From Halohasta salina (lineage in GTDB: Archaea; Halobacteriota; Halobacteria; Halobacteriales; Haloferacaceae): a stretch of 64,000 bases of DNA. The notes below the pieces were generated by a model. The model was not told where the DNA came from and did not search any database. It worked only from the letters and a program-made list of their open reading frames with translations. Below, piece by piece: positions 1 to 8,760 of this stretch (within the stretch, counting starts at the first letter, position 1; each line of letters opens with the position of its first letter). Location of the stretch: positions 62,001-126,000 of the forward strand of contig NZ_JAMZIE010000002.1 of NCBI RefSeq assembly GCF_024178165.1, read 5' to 3'. A program made the position numbers and the translations under genes.

Positions 1-870
1 GTCGTCCCAGCCGTGCTCGATCGCGGCCGCGAACAGCTCCTCGGCGCGGTCGAGTGCCCAGTCGGTATCGGTGTCGCGGTCCAGCACCGCCAGCAGTTTC
101 GCCCACTCGATGTGGTGGCCCGGCTGGTAGCCCCACGGCCGGAACTGGTGGCGCGGGTCGTCGCGATTGTAGGCGAAATCGTGGTCCCACTCCGTGGTGT
201 AATGCTCCCAGAGTAGGCCGTCGGTCTCGGCCGCAAGCCGGACGGTCAGCGCGTGGGCGACCTCGCGGGCCCGATCGAGATACCGGAGGTCACCGGTGGC
301 CTCGTAGGCCGCCAGCATCGCCTCGCAGGTGTGCATGTTGGCGTTCTGGCCGCGGTAGGGCTCGCTCTCGGCGAAATCCCCGCAAAACTCGCTTTTGCAG
401 AGGTCGTACTCGGGTTCCCAGAACCGGTCGACCAGCAGGTCGTAGGTGTCTTCGAGCGCCGCCTTGGCGCCGTCGACGCCGGCCTCGTGGGCGCGGGTGT
501 ACGCCAGCAGGACGAACGCGTGGCCGTAACAGACGCGTCGGTCGTCGACCGTCTCGGTCCCGTCGAGGAGCCAGTCGTAGCCGCCGGTCTCGGCATCGCG
601 GTGGTGCTCCTGGAGGAACCTGACGCCGCGTTCGGCCGCCGGGAGCGCCCATTCGGGGCCGCCGTGGCGTGCGGCCAGCGAGAAGTTGACGACGAACCGG
701 CTGGTCGCCACGAGGTGTTTCGAGCCGGCATCGTAGATCGCGCCCGTCTCATAGTCGAGTTGGGCGATGTAGCCGCCGTGGTCGTCGTCCAGACAGTCGG
801 GGTAGTAAAACGAGAGGATCTCGTGGAGACGCCCGGTGAGCCACTCGTCGTCGACATACGGAGAGTCCAT
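1..870 (-). CDS. AGE-family sugar epimerase/isomerase (C-terminus cut by window edge)
   Basis: Reading the minus strand from the ATG at 870 gives 290 uninterrupted codons that run off the window start, so the C-terminus is missing. The product resembles the N-acylglucosamine 2-epimerase (AGE) superfamily, (alpha/alpha)6-barrel enzymes that interconvert sugars such as GlcNAc/ManNAc, mannose/fructose or cellobiose. Visible family signatures are the GQNANMHTCEA block near residue 170, the PWGYQPGHHIEW block near residue 250, and scattered Trp, His and Glu residues lining the barrel. A soluble cytoplasmic enzyme is expected because no signal peptide is seen. The substrate cannot be read from the sequence. 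Isomerase members (mannose isomerase, sulfoquinovose isomerase) are as likely as a 2-epimerase. Confidence 0.8.
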   Translation of the reverse strand, partial: MDSPYVDDEWLTGRLHEILSFYYPDCLDDDHGGYIAQLDYETGAIYDAGSKHLVATSRFVVNFSLAARHGGPEWALPAAERGVRFLQEHHRDAETGGYDWLLDGTETVDDRRVCYGHAFVLLAYTRAHEAGVDGAKAALEDTYDLLVDRFWEPEYDLCKSEFCGDFAESEPYRGQNANMHTCEAMLAAYEATGDLRYLDRAREVAHALTVRLAAETDGLLWEHYTTEWDHDFAYNRDDPRHQFRPWGYQPGHHIEWAKLLAVLDRDTDTDWALDRAEELFAAAIEHGWDD

Positions 871-970
871 ACCCTCACAGTTTCGCACACAACACCCTGT
901 AGATTTCCCCCGCCGTGGTCGACTCGGAGTTCGGGGCGTTGATCGGGAGCGGTCGACGTGTAACATCGGC

Positions 971-989
971 CGGAGCGGGATTTGAACCC
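971..989. repeat. 19-bp copy of the tRNA-Asp 3' end
   Basis: Bases 971-989 repeat 1088-1106, the T-arm and acceptor 3' part of the neighbouring tRNA-Asp, exactly over 19 bp and in the same orientation. The rest of the tRNA is absent here. Such partial 3' tRNA copies are typical of integrase attachment-site scars, but no integrase is nearby and only about 117 bp separate the copies. Confidence 0.7.
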
Positions 990-1035
990 CTGTCGTTCAA
1001 ATCACTCAGTGAATCGTTTTCCGACTCACGGTGTT

Positions 1036-1063
1036 GCTGAGCACATGCTACGCAGTGCTCAGC
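1036..1063. other. Perfect 9-bp hairpin downstream of tRNA-Asp
   Basis: GCTGAGCAC (1036-1044) and GTGCTCAGC (1055-1063) form a perfect inverted repeat with a 10-base loop. It lies just past the 3' end of the minus-strand tRNA, so it could shape or end the tRNA transcript. No T-tract follows it on that strand, so a terminator call would be weak. Confidence 0.4.
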
Positions 1064-1083
1064 GTGTTGTTCGTCGGGAAAAG

Positions 1084-1156
1084 CGCCCGGAGCGGGATTT
1101 GAACCCGCGTCACGACCGTGACAGGGTCGTATGATGGGCCACTACACCATCCGGGC
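1084..1156 (-). tRNA. tRNA-Asp (anticodon GTC)
   Basis: The reverse complement folds as a complete 73-nt tRNA. The 5' acceptor GCCCGGA pairs with TCCGGGC, followed by discriminator G at 1084. The anticodon stem GACCC/GGGTC-type pairing encloses the loop CTGTCAC, giving anticodon GTC (Asp). The T-arm is GCGGGTTCAAATCCCGC. CCA is not encoded. It is divergent from the surface-protein gene at 1365. Its 3' end is duplicated at 971-989. Confidence 0.95.
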
Positions 1157-1364
1157 TTCCTGTATCGATACTGGCCGGGTGAGATAAATAAGCCTTCCTT
1201 TTCACCCGCCGTGTGGGTGGCGGTGGCGAACCGTCGACCACATCGCCGGCCGACCAGTCGAACGACAACGACAACTGGTATATCCGTCGCTGTCCTATCG
1301 CCGGCCGTCCGCTCCCACGCCGCTGCCGGACGGTCGACGCCCGGGCGTGGGGGCTCGCTCCATC

Positions 1365-2930
1365 ATGTCCCGACCCGTCGTCATCGTCGTCGCCCTGTTG
1401 CTTGTCACCGCGGGTCTCGCCCCGGCGGTCGCAAGCACACCGGCCGCCGCGTCGACCGCCGCCCACACCACGGCGGTCGATCACGGCTCGATCGCGTCGA
1501 CTGCCCCGGCCCCGCCGACACAGCTCACCGAAACCGAAGACGACCGGATCGGCTGTGTCGACGGGGTGTGTCACGACGACGATCTCGACTTCGAGACGAC
1601 GACGAACCTCTCGGCGGCGGAACTCGACGTGCTGGTCGACCGGACGATGGCCCGCGTCGAGGAACTCCGCGGCGAGGAGTTCACCGAGGACGTGTCCGTC
1701 GAGGTCCAGAGCCGCGCGGCGTTCCGCAAGGAGGGGCTGGTGGGGAACACGCCCGCAAACGAGACGTTCGATCGGTGGAACGACGTGGTCTGGAAGGCGC
1801 TATTCGTCGTCGGCGACGACCGCGAGGCCGCCGACGCGATCGATTCGACCGTCGGCGGCGCAGTCAACGGGTTTTACGACCCCAACGAGAACCGGATCGT
1901 GATTATCACGCCGAACGCCGAGGCGCCGACCGTCTCCGAACGCACCCTGCTGCACGAACTCACCCACGCGATGCAGGACCAGCGCCACGACCTCGGGGCC
2001 GCGGCGCTCGCCCGTGACACACAGGATGCCGACCTCGCGGTCGACGGCGTTGTCGAGGGCGAGGCAGTCTACCTCGAAACCCGCTACGAACAGCAGTGTG
2101 AGGACGGCAACTGGGCGTGTTTCGACGATCCCCGAACCGGCGGTACCGACGACGGGGGCGGAAGCAACTCCGGGCTGTTGTTCCTGCTGCTCCAGCCGTA
2201 CTCCGACGGCCCCGGCTACATCCACGAGACGGTCGACACCGAGGGCTGGGACGGCGTCGACGAGCGACTCCAGGCTCCCCCACGGACCACCAGCGAGATC
2301 ATCCACCGCGAGCCGGTCGAGTCGACCCGGCTCGACGTTCCCGACGAGTCGACCGCCGAGTGGGAGCGGTACCCCGCCCATGGGGTCGGCGGCGCTGAGG
2401 TCGCCGGCGAGGCGTCGATCTACGTGATGTTGTGGTATCAGGCCCGCACCTACGACGCCGAGACGATCGACCCCTCGTCGATCCGCGACACCGACAGCGA
2501 GTTCGACCGCTACAACTACGTCTCCGAGCCCTCGGATGGCTGGGTCGGCGACGAACTCGTCCCCTACCGCCGGGGCGACGACGACGGCTACGTCTGGACG
2601 ACCGAGTGGGAAACAGCCGCCGACGCCGCCGAGTTCCAGCGCGCCTACGGCGCGATCCTCGATGCCCACGACGCGACCGAAACCGAATCCGGCGCATACG
2701 AGGTCTCGAACGGCTCGTTCAGCGGGGTCTACGCCGTCGAGACCGACCGAACGCGGGTCCGGATCGTCCACGCCCCCACCGAGGCGGGGCTGTTCGAACT
2801 CGACCCGACCATCGAACCCACCGACGTCGACGACCGGGGGTCGACCGACGACATCGTCCCGGGATTCGGCGTTGCGGCCGCGGTGGCGGCGCTGCTCGCG
2901 GTTGCAGCCGCGGGTCGACGGCTGTCCTGA
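1365..2930 (+). CDS. Hvo_1808-like surface protein with HExxH motif and PGF-CTERM tail
   Basis: A 521-residue exported protein. The ATG at 1365 puts the hydrophobic signal peptide at the very N-terminus; an in-frame GTG at 1347 would add six residues. A conserved block just after the signal contains GCVDGVCHDDDLDF. A zinc-metalloprotease-like HELTHAMQ motif begins at about residue 197, inside a domain with an acidic, Tyr-rich surface. The C-terminus has PGFG near residue 498, a hydrophobic segment and a basic end, the layout of PGF-CTERM proteins. In that group archaeosortase A removes the tail and links the protein to a membrane lipid. Proteolysis is inferred only from HExxH, and a third zinc ligand was not identified. 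The protein probably resembles the Hvo_1808 family of haloarchaeal surface proteins. Confidence 0.8.
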   Translation: MSRPVVIVVALLLVTAGLAPAVASTPAAASTAAHTTAVDHGSIASTAPAPPTQLTETEDDRIGCVDGVCHDDDLDFETTTNLSAAELDVLVDRTMARVEELRGEEFTEDVSVEVQSRAAFRKEGLVGNTPANETFDRWNDVVWKALFVVGDDREAADAIDSTVGGAVNGFYDPNENRIVIITPNAEAPTVSERTLLHELTHAMQDQRHDLGAAALARDTQDADLAVDGVVEGEAVYLETRYEQQCEDGNWACFDDPRTGGTDDGGGSNSGLLFLLLQPYSDGPGYIHETVDTEGWDGVDERLQAPPRTTSEIIHREPVESTRLDVPDESTAEWERYPAHGVGGAEVAGEASIYVMLWYQARTYDAETIDPSSIRDTDSEFDRYNYVSEPSDGWVGDELVPYRRGDDDGYVWTTEWETAADAAEFQRAYGAILDAHDATETESGAYEVSNGSFSGVYAVETDRTRVRIVHAPTEAGLFELDPTIEPTDVDDRGSTDDIVPGFGVAAAVAALLAVAAAGRRLS

Positions 2931-2981
2931 TGTCGGGCCGGACAACACCCCTTTTTGAGACGCCCGACCCAATCGGCTCGT

Positions 2982-4136
2982 ATGACCGACCTCGACTTCG
3001 ATATCGTCCCGCCGTCGGCCGTCCGGTCGGGCCGGGCGACCGACGCCTACTTCGACCGCACCGAGTCGACGCTCCGGGCGGCCGACCGGAACCCACGGGT
3101 CACCGCCGAAGTGACGGCCGACCAGTTCCCCGACGGCGAGTTCGAACTCCTCGCCGGTGTCAAAGACGCCGCCGCACTGCTGGCCGACCGCGCGGTCGAC
3201 GTGGATGCGATCCCGCCGGGCCGGCTGTTCGACGGCGGCCCTGTGCTCCGGATCGAGGGGCCGTATCTCGAATTCGCTCGCCTCGAAACTTCGTTGTTAG
3301 GGCTGCTCTCGCATGCCTCGGGGATCGCTACCGCCGCCCTCGAAGCCCGACGGGCCGCCCCCGACTCCTCGGTGCTCTCGTTTGGCGCGCGCCACGTCCA
3401 CCCTTCGATCGCGGCGGTCGTCGAGCGCAGCGCGCTCCTCGGCGGCCTCGACGGCTTCTCACACGTCGCCGCCGGCGACGTCATCGGCCGGGAGGCCGGC
3501 GGCACGATGCCGCATGCGCTCATGCTCTGTTTCGGCCGAGGACATCAAGAGGACGCCTGGCGGGCTTTCGACGAGACGGTCCCGGAATCCGTCCCGCGGA
3601 TCGCGCTCTGTGACACCTTCAGCGACGAGAAGGACGAGGCGATCCGCGCGGCCGAAACTCTCGGAGATCGTCTCGACGGCATCCGGATCGATACCACCGG
3701 CTCCCGGCGTGGCGATTTCCGGCACATCATCCGTGAGGTACGGTGGGAACTCGACGCCCGCGGCTTCGAGGACGTCGACGTCTTCGTCAGCGGTGGCCTC
3801 GGCCCGGCGGACCTCCGCGAGCTTCGAGACATCGTCGACGGCTTCGGCGTCGGCGGCTACGTCTCGAACGCCGATCCGGTCGACTTCGCGCTGGATATCG
3901 TCGCCGTCGACGGCGAGCCGATCGCCAAACGCGGCAAGCTCTCGGGGGTCAAATCGGTGTACCGAACGGCCGACGGTGGCCACCACGTCGGGCTGGAGGC
4001 GGCAGCCGCCCCGACCGATGGCGAACCGTTGTTGGAGCCACTTCTCCGGGACGGGACGGTAGCCGACAGCTTCGACTACTCGCTGGAGACTGCGATCGAA
4101 CGCGCAGAACGGGACGCGTCGCTCGTCGGCTTCTAG
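2982..4136 (+). CDS. pncB: Nicotinate phosphoribosyltransferase
   Basis: This 384-residue enzyme should make nicotinate mononucleotide from nicotinate and PRPP in NAD salvage. The sequence has the quinolinate/nicotinate phosphoribosyltransferase layout: an N-terminal alpha/beta domain followed by a barrel with SFGARHVHP near residue 135, GGTMPHALML near residue 170, and the late FVSGGLGPADLREL phosphate-binding region. These features match the short archaeal NAPRTase subgroup better than NadC. The ATG at 2982 is chosen because the family begins close to it and the upstream extension from 2955 is unlike a protein N-terminus. The gene converges on the AMMECR1 gene, and the two stop codons overlap by four bases. 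Confidence 0.85.
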   Translation: MTDLDFDIVPPSAVRSGRATDAYFDRTESTLRAADRNPRVTAEVTADQFPDGEFELLAGVKDAAALLADRAVDVDAIPPGRLFDGGPVLRIEGPYLEFARLETSLLGLLSHASGIATAALEARRAAPDSSVLSFGARHVHPSIAAVVERSALLGGLDGFSHVAAGDVIGREAGGTMPHALMLCFGRGHQEDAWRAFDETVPESVPRIALCDTFSDEKDEAIRAAETLGDRLDGIRIDTTGSRRGDFRHIIREVRWELDARGFEDVDVFVSGGLGPADLRELRDIVDGFGVGGYVSNADPVDFALDIVAVDGEPIAKRGKLSGVKSVYRTADGGHHVGLEAAAAPTDGEPLLEPLLRDGTVADSFDYSLETAIERAERDASLVGF

Positions 4137-4735
4137 AGTTCTTCGACGCTACCACCGTCGGGCCGCTCGCGGTAGACCTGCCCTTCGAACAGCGTGATCA
4201 TGGTGTCGTCGTCCTGCCACGCCATCGGCGAGACATCGGCTTTTCGGCAGACGAGGGAGAGGTACTTCTCCTTGCTCCAGTTCTGTTCGACCGGCAGTGT
4301 CGGATACAGCCACGCGTGTTTGTTGCCGGTGTCGATGGCGACGCCGTGGGTGCCGAGTTCAAGGTCTTCGAGCGGGTCGTTTGTAAGTAGGGTGTTGCTA
4401 ACGACACAGACCGAAATCGAGAGGTCGTCCAGTTCCTTCGAGCCGATCTCCGAGCCCGCCGAATCGGCCGAGGCAGCCTGAATGGCGGCGTCGACGATGG
4501 CGTGGCCGAGCTGATCGGAGCCCTGATAGGCCCCGGCACAGCCGCGGAGTCGTCCCCGTCCGCGTGTCGACTGGATCCGGACGAACGCGCCCGTTCTCGC
4601 ATAGAACGCATCCCGCATACTACCGGGCTGCTCGCGCTGACCGTGGAGAACGTACGATTCTACCGCTTCCCGTGCAAGCTCGACTGCTCGTGCACCGTCA
4701 TCATAGCTCAGCTGAACGGTCTGTGCCTCGGACAT
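4133..4735 (-). CDS. AMMECR1 domain protein
   Basis: A 200-residue soluble protein of the AMMECR1 family (TIGR00296-type). The family hallmark GRLRGCAGAY appears near residue 75 (usual form LRGCIG), and the C-terminal half carries the conserved PLEDLELGTHGV and LYPTLPVEQNW stretches. AMMECR1 proteins occur in archaea and eukaryotes; their reaction is not established and a role in radical or RNA chemistry is only proposed. The ATG at 4735 is preferred over an upstream start at 4765. The stop overlaps the convergent nicotinate phosphoribosyltransferase stop. On the other side lies the promoter of the RNase P RNA. Confidence 0.85.
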   Translation of the reverse strand: MSEAQTVQLSYDDGARAVELAREAVESYVLHGQREQPGSMRDAFYARTGAFVRIQSTRGRGRLRGCAGAYQGSDQLGHAIVDAAIQAASADSAGSEIGSKELDDLSISVCVVSNTLLTNDPLEDLELGTHGVAIDTGNKHAWLYPTLPVEQNWSKEKYLSLVCRKADVSPMAWQDDDTMITLFEGQVYRERPDGGSVEEL

Positions 4736-4820
4736 AACAGTATCGATGACCGGCACCGACTTCAATTCTTCCCATTTGTTTAGAACAGAGTAACCGGCCT
4801 CGGATCGCCCGACCGAACGG

Positions 4821-4830
4821 GTTATGTAAC
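4821..4830 (+). promoter_or_regulatory. Probable TATA box for RNase P RNA
   Basis: GTTATGTAAC is centred about 24 bases before the predicted 5' end of the RNase P RNA at about 4849, the usual TATA distance in archaea. The assignment rests on spacing and A/T content only. Confidence 0.45.
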
Positions 4831-4848
4831 GCCTACTCGTAGTATCTC

Positions 4849-5297
4849 CGGGTAGAGAGAGCCCGACTCCCGTGGGGGTTCAACCCCTATGAGGAAAGTC
4901 CCCCCACCGTTCGGACAGGTGACCGGGCCCACGCCCGGAGTCGGAGACGGCTGGCACTGAAACAGAAACGAGACCACCCGTGTCGACCGATGATGTGCGT
5001 CCGGCCGCCGACGGCGGCCGACGGCGCTTGCGGCCCTGCCGCGAGCGCGCGAACCGACCCGTAAGGGAAGGGAGTTAACCCACAGAGGGCGTGGTGCCAC
5101 GCACCACGTTTGCGAGCGGGCTTTGCCCGCGAGCCGACACACGGGAACGGATGGAACGGTGAATCCTCACCGGTGCAAGTCCGCGTCAGACGACCGACCG
5201 GCCGTTTCGGTCGGTCGTCGAGGTAGTCCGAACACGACGACGGACGCTCAGCCGAATGTCGGGTCGAAACAGAAGGGGGCTTACTCCTCTCAGCCCG
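4849..5297 (+). ncRNA. rnpB: RNase P RNA (archaeal type A)
   Basis: About 449 nt matching the catalytic RNA of RNase P, which removes tRNA 5' leaders. The 5' conserved region reads GAGGAAAGTCCCCCCACC near 4890, and the distal conserved region reads CAGAAGGGGGCTTACTCC near 5270. These are the two strands that build helix P4 and its surroundings. The ends pair as helix P1: CGGGTAGAGAG from 4849 with CTCTCAGCCCG ending at 5297. Internal GC-rich hairpins, for example around 5197-5220, fit P12/P16-like arms. A short T-run follows at 5298-5301. The ends are set from P1 pairing and could be off by several bases. Confidence 0.93.
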
Positions 5298-5366
5298 TTT
5301 TACTCGCCGAGCGGCCGCACCGCCAAACGGACGTGCTTTTAGGTATGCACCAGCTACCTACGGAAT

Positions 5367-6338
5367 ATGATTTTCGAGAGCCTCCCGACGACACCCCGGT
5401 CGGAGGAACTCATCGACAAGGCCTTCTCACGGGCCGCCCGCTCGGGCAAGGCCAAAGGCGGCCTCGAAGCCCAGCAGTCGATGCTGACGATCGCGGTCAA
5501 CATCACCTCCGACAACCTCGAAAACGTCGTCACCGCGTGGCCGGATTTCGACTACGTCGACCCCTTCTACTACGAGTTGGCTGATGCCATCGTCGACGTC
5601 GACGAACTCCGGCAGTCACTGTCGGAGGTCACGTGGGCGAGTCGACAGATCGAGGAGCTCGGCCGGGAGTACCAGCCCAAACTCCGGAAGACCGATCCCG
5701 AGGTCGCGCGCAAACACCGCAAGCAGGCCTTCGCCCGGATCGCCGACATCATGGACGAGATCAAAGACGACCTCCGGGCGGTCGGTGACGCCCGCGATGC
5801 GCTCAAAGACCTCCCCGATATCCGCCCGGACGAGCCGGCCATCGTCATCGCGGGCTACCCCAACGTCGGCAAGTCCTCCTTCGTCAACCACGTCACCCGG
5901 GCCTCCAACGAGATCGCCGAATACCCCTTTACAACGCGGGGTGTCCAGATCGGCCACGTCGAGCGTGACCACATCCGATACCAGCTGATCGACACGCCGG
6001 GGCTACTCGACCGACCCGAGGAAGATCGGAACGACATCGAGCGGCAGGCTGTCGGCGCGATCGAGCATCTGGCCGATACGATCCTGTTTTTCCTCGATGC
6101 CTCCGGCGACTGCGGCTACCCCCTCGACGTCCAGTTGGAACTCCGCGACTCGGTCGAAGCCCGGTTCGCCGAGCGTGACATCCCCGTGTTGACGATCTGT
6201 AACAAGAGCGACCGGTCGACCGACGTCGCGGCCGACGCCTACATGAGCGTCACCAACGACGAGGGTGTAGAGGAGGTGCTCGATCTCGCCATCGAGGCGG
6301 TCGGCTTCGAGCCCGACCTCCCCTCACGCGAGGAGTAA
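5367..6338 (+). CDS. Nog1-family GTPase
   Basis: A 323-residue P-loop GTPase of the Obg/Nog1 group, probably acting in large ribosomal subunit assembly. An alpha-helical N-terminal domain of about 160 residues (NOG1 N-type, with a charged helical part up to LRAVGDARDALKDLP) precedes the G domain. G1 is GYPNVGKSS near residue 168, switch I/G2 is YPFTTRGVQIGH, G3 is DTPG, and G4 is NKSD near residue 280. The ATG at 5367 lies about 70 bases after the RNase P RNA. The gene may therefore share upstream transcription with that RNA, which would place two translation-apparatus functions together. Confidence 0.88.
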   Translation: MIFESLPTTPRSEELIDKAFSRAARSGKAKGGLEAQQSMLTIAVNITSDNLENVVTAWPDFDYVDPFYYELADAIVDVDELRQSLSEVTWASRQIEELGREYQPKLRKTDPEVARKHRKQAFARIADIMDEIKDDLRAVGDARDALKDLPDIRPDEPAIVIAGYPNVGKSSFVNHVTRASNEIAEYPFTTRGVQIGHVERDHIRYQLIDTPGLLDRPEEDRNDIERQAVGAIEHLADTILFFLDASGDCGYPLDVQLELRDSVEARFAERDIPVLTICNKSDRSTDVAADAYMSVTNDEGVEEVLDLAIEAVGFEPDLPSREE

Positions 6339-6632
6339 CGTTTCGACCCCTATCCGACAGCAAAGCCCTGCTTACTCCGTCCACCGGTGCGGGTGAGCAC
6401 GCGTAACGGGGGACCACTGATCGGCCGGACTCCCGATATCGCGTGGCTATGCAGGTTCTCGCTTACTCGACTGTCGCTGCGGTTGCGACGTACAGGTGGG
6501 TGTTAACAAAACCCATGGGTCGACAAGCCTCCACGGCATGTGTGACATCCACCCCGTCGAGCGACGAACGGCACGTATCGCCACCGCTGGATACCACGCT
6601 GCAGTGATCACCCCGGCTGGAGGTGAGCGCCG

Positions 6633-7385
6633 ATGACGTCCGATGTGGCGGTCTCCCAAGGGACGGTTCCGTCGTGGCTGCAGGAGGCCGTCGGGTCGAC
6701 GCTGGCGTTCGTGCCCCGACTGATCGGCGCGGTCGTCATTCTGCTGGTCGGCTGGGTCGTCGGCCGGGCGGTCGCCACAGTCGTCGGTCGGCTGGCCGAT
6801 GCGGTCGAACTCGACCGGGCCGTCCTCAGCACCCCGATCGGCGATATGTTGGGTGGGACCGAACAGTCCGTCTCGAACGCCTTCGGCACGTTATCGGCGT
6901 GGTTCGTCTACGCACTGGCGGTGTTGGCGGCCGCCAACGCGTTGGCCATCGAGACGCTGTCGACGTGGGTTGCGACCGCGGTCTCCTACCTTCCGGCCTT
7001 TATCGCCGGGCTGCTGGTTATCGTCCTCGGCTTCGTCGTCGCCGACTTCCTCGGTGACGCGATCAAGCGGACCCAAGCCGCAACCCAGAGCGCCTACGCC
7101 GGAGCGTTTGCGGCCGGAACCAAACTGTTCCTCTACTTCATGGCCATCGTCATCGGCCTCGATACGATGGGGATCAACGTCGAAATCCTCTACGTGTTCG
7201 CCCGCGCCCTCGCGTGGGGTCTCGCCGCCGCGATCGCTATCGGTGCCGGCATCGGGTTCGGATTGGGCGGTCGGGAGTACGTCGAAGAGAACATCGCCCG
7301 CTGGATGGGCTCGGCCCGCGAGGCCGCGCCGACCTACGGCACCCACCAATCCGGCGCGGAAGGCTCGACGGCGGACGACGACTGA
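6633..7385 (+). CDS. Membrane protein with conserved TM helix repeats (mechanosensitive channel-like)
   Basis: A 250-residue integral membrane protein with about five hydrophobic helices. Two of them have the conserved TM-helix pattern found at the N-terminus of some small-conductance mechanosensitive channels: LIGAVVILLVGWVVGRAVA near residue 30 and LPAFIAGLLVIVLGFVVAD near residue 125. The C-terminal GIGFGLGGREYVEENIARW is also typical of this family. The soluble MscS beta domain is absent, so channel activity is uncertain. The tail is hydrophilic and acidic. The ATG at 6633 follows a 294-bp spacer. The gene converges on the DUF389 protein, with 5 bp between the stops. Confidence 0.75.
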   Translation: MTSDVAVSQGTVPSWLQEAVGSTLAFVPRLIGAVVILLVGWVVGRAVATVVGRLADAVELDRAVLSTPIGDMLGGTEQSVSNAFGTLSAWFVYALAVLAAANALAIETLSTWVATAVSYLPAFIAGLLVIVLGFVVADFLGDAIKRTQAATQSAYAGAFAAGTKLFLYFMAIVIGLDTMGINVEILYVFARALAWGLAAAIAIGAGIGFGLGGREYVEENIARWMGSAREAAPTYGTHQSGAEGSTADDD

Positions 7386-7390
7386 CTCGC

Positions 7391-8701
7391 TTAGCCCACG
7401 GTTTCGACCTGTACGAACTGTACTTCGACGGAGACCTCGTAGCCCAGCGCTCGAACCACCGCATCGTGGACGGGATCGGCGACCGATGGCAGTGGCTGAT
7501 CGGTCGGGACCGAGATCCGGATCAGCACGTGGTCGACCTCGCTGAAGACGATTTCGTCGGTGCGGCTCACCGTGATCTCGTCGACCTCTGCGGTATCGTA
7601 AGGCGGCTCCGAAAGCACGTTTCCAACCGCGTCCTCGACGGCTCGTTCTTCGACAGCGGTCCTGTGGGAGTCGTAGGTGATCCCACCAAGAAACACCGAG
7701 AGGAGCAGAATCGAGACGACCAGCAGGACGATCCGCTTGACCACCGCACTCCGAACATCGGACACCCGGAACCACGCTTCGGGACGGTAGCCCGCGTACC
7801 ACAACACCAGCAGCGCCGCGAGGTTGATCGACAACACATTAACCAACACGAACACGCCGGCACCGAGCGTCAGCGAGGGCAGGCCGTAAGCGATGCCGAT
7901 TCCCATCGCCGCGGCGGGCGGAATCAGTGCCACCGCAATCATCACCCCAACAAGTGAGACCGAGACGCCGGTCATCAGGCTGAGGATCCCGGCTACCCCC
8001 GAACCGAGGGCGATCGCCAGCGCGAGGATGTTCGGGGCGAGCCGCTCGCGGACCTCGCCGATCGTCAGCGGATCGAGCCCGGGCGGCACGAGGTTGCCGA
8101 AGCGGAGCGCCGCCGCGAACAGCGCCGCACTACCGACCGCCACCACCATCCCGGTGATCTGGAGCCGGACCCCACGGACGAACAACGCGTGGTCGTCGAC
8201 CACGGTGCCGACGCTGGCGGCCAGCGCGGGGCCGATCAGCGGCGCGATCACCATCGAGCCGACGACGGTGGCCGCCGAGTCCAACAGCAGGCCCGCGGTG
8301 GCGACCACCGAACTGATGACCGTCATCACCAGATAGGTCCGTGGTCCCGACACCAGGTTCTTCGCGTCGGTCTGGATCTCCTCGCGGGCGACCTTGTTCT
8401 CACCCGACTCCCTTTGGATGTACTCCTCGGTGAGTTCGTCGAAATGCCGCGAAATCACCGTTTCAGCCTCGACGATGACGGTGTAGGTGTTCTCGTCGAT
8501 CCCCACCTCTCGGAGGTCTGCCAGCACGGATTCGACGGCGTTCGTCGGCAGCGGAAAGGTGACGATCGCGCTGAACTCCCGGCTGCTGATCTCGTCGGTC
8601 ACGACGTAGTCGACGTCGGCATCGTCGAGGGTCTCGGTGACCGCCTGCTGGCTCCCTGACGGGATCCGAACCTGGACGAGTCGCACAACGCAGCACTCCA
8701 T
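7391..8701 (-). CDS. TIGR00341/DUF389 family membrane protein
   Basis: A 436-residue protein. An N-terminal cytoplasmic alpha/beta domain of about 120 residues, starting near RLVQVRIPSG, is followed by six or more transmembrane helices. The segment VVGSMVIAPLIGP near residue 165 is the DUF389 core. A soluble C-terminal domain follows after about residue 350. The function of this family is unknown; a transport role is only a guess. The ATG at 8701 or an in-frame GTG five codons later (8686, giving the common RLVQ start) could be used. It is one of two minus-strand genes in a row, with the cyclo-ligase-like gene on its downstream side in genome order. Confidence 0.8.
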   Translation of the reverse strand: MECCVVRLVQVRIPSGSQQAVTETLDDADVDYVVTDEISSREFSAIVTFPLPTNAVESVLADLREVGIDENTYTVIVEAETVISRHFDELTEEYIQRESGENKVAREEIQTDAKNLVSGPRTYLVMTVISSVVATAGLLLDSAATVVGSMVIAPLIGPALAASVGTVVDDHALFVRGVRLQITGMVVAVGSAALFAAALRFGNLVPPGLDPLTIGEVRERLAPNILALAIALGSGVAGILSLMTGVSVSLVGVMIAVALIPPAAAMGIGIAYGLPSLTLGAGVFVLVNVLSINLAALLVLWYAGYRPEAWFRVSDVRSAVVKRIVLLVVSILLLSVFLGGITYDSHRTAVEERAVEDAVGNVLSEPPYDTAEVDEITVSRTDEIVFSEVDHVLIRISVPTDQPLPSVADPVHDAVVRALGYEVSVEVQFVQVETVG

Positions 8702-8760
8702 GCGGTCGACTAAAGAACTCAGTGTGCCCTCGGGTGACTGTTCGCAGATTGGACAGCAGG

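Noticed and set aside
246-942. Long ORFs on both strands over the AGE epimerase
   Set aside because: They are mirror frames of the epimerase gene: they contain Arg/Ser/Thr-rich or low-complexity text without motifs, whereas the frame from 870 to the window start carries clear family motifs.
1110-1574. Minus-strand 154-aa ORF across tRNA-Asp and the surface-protein start
   Set aside because: It overlaps a tRNA and a signal-peptide coding region and shows no protein-like pattern.
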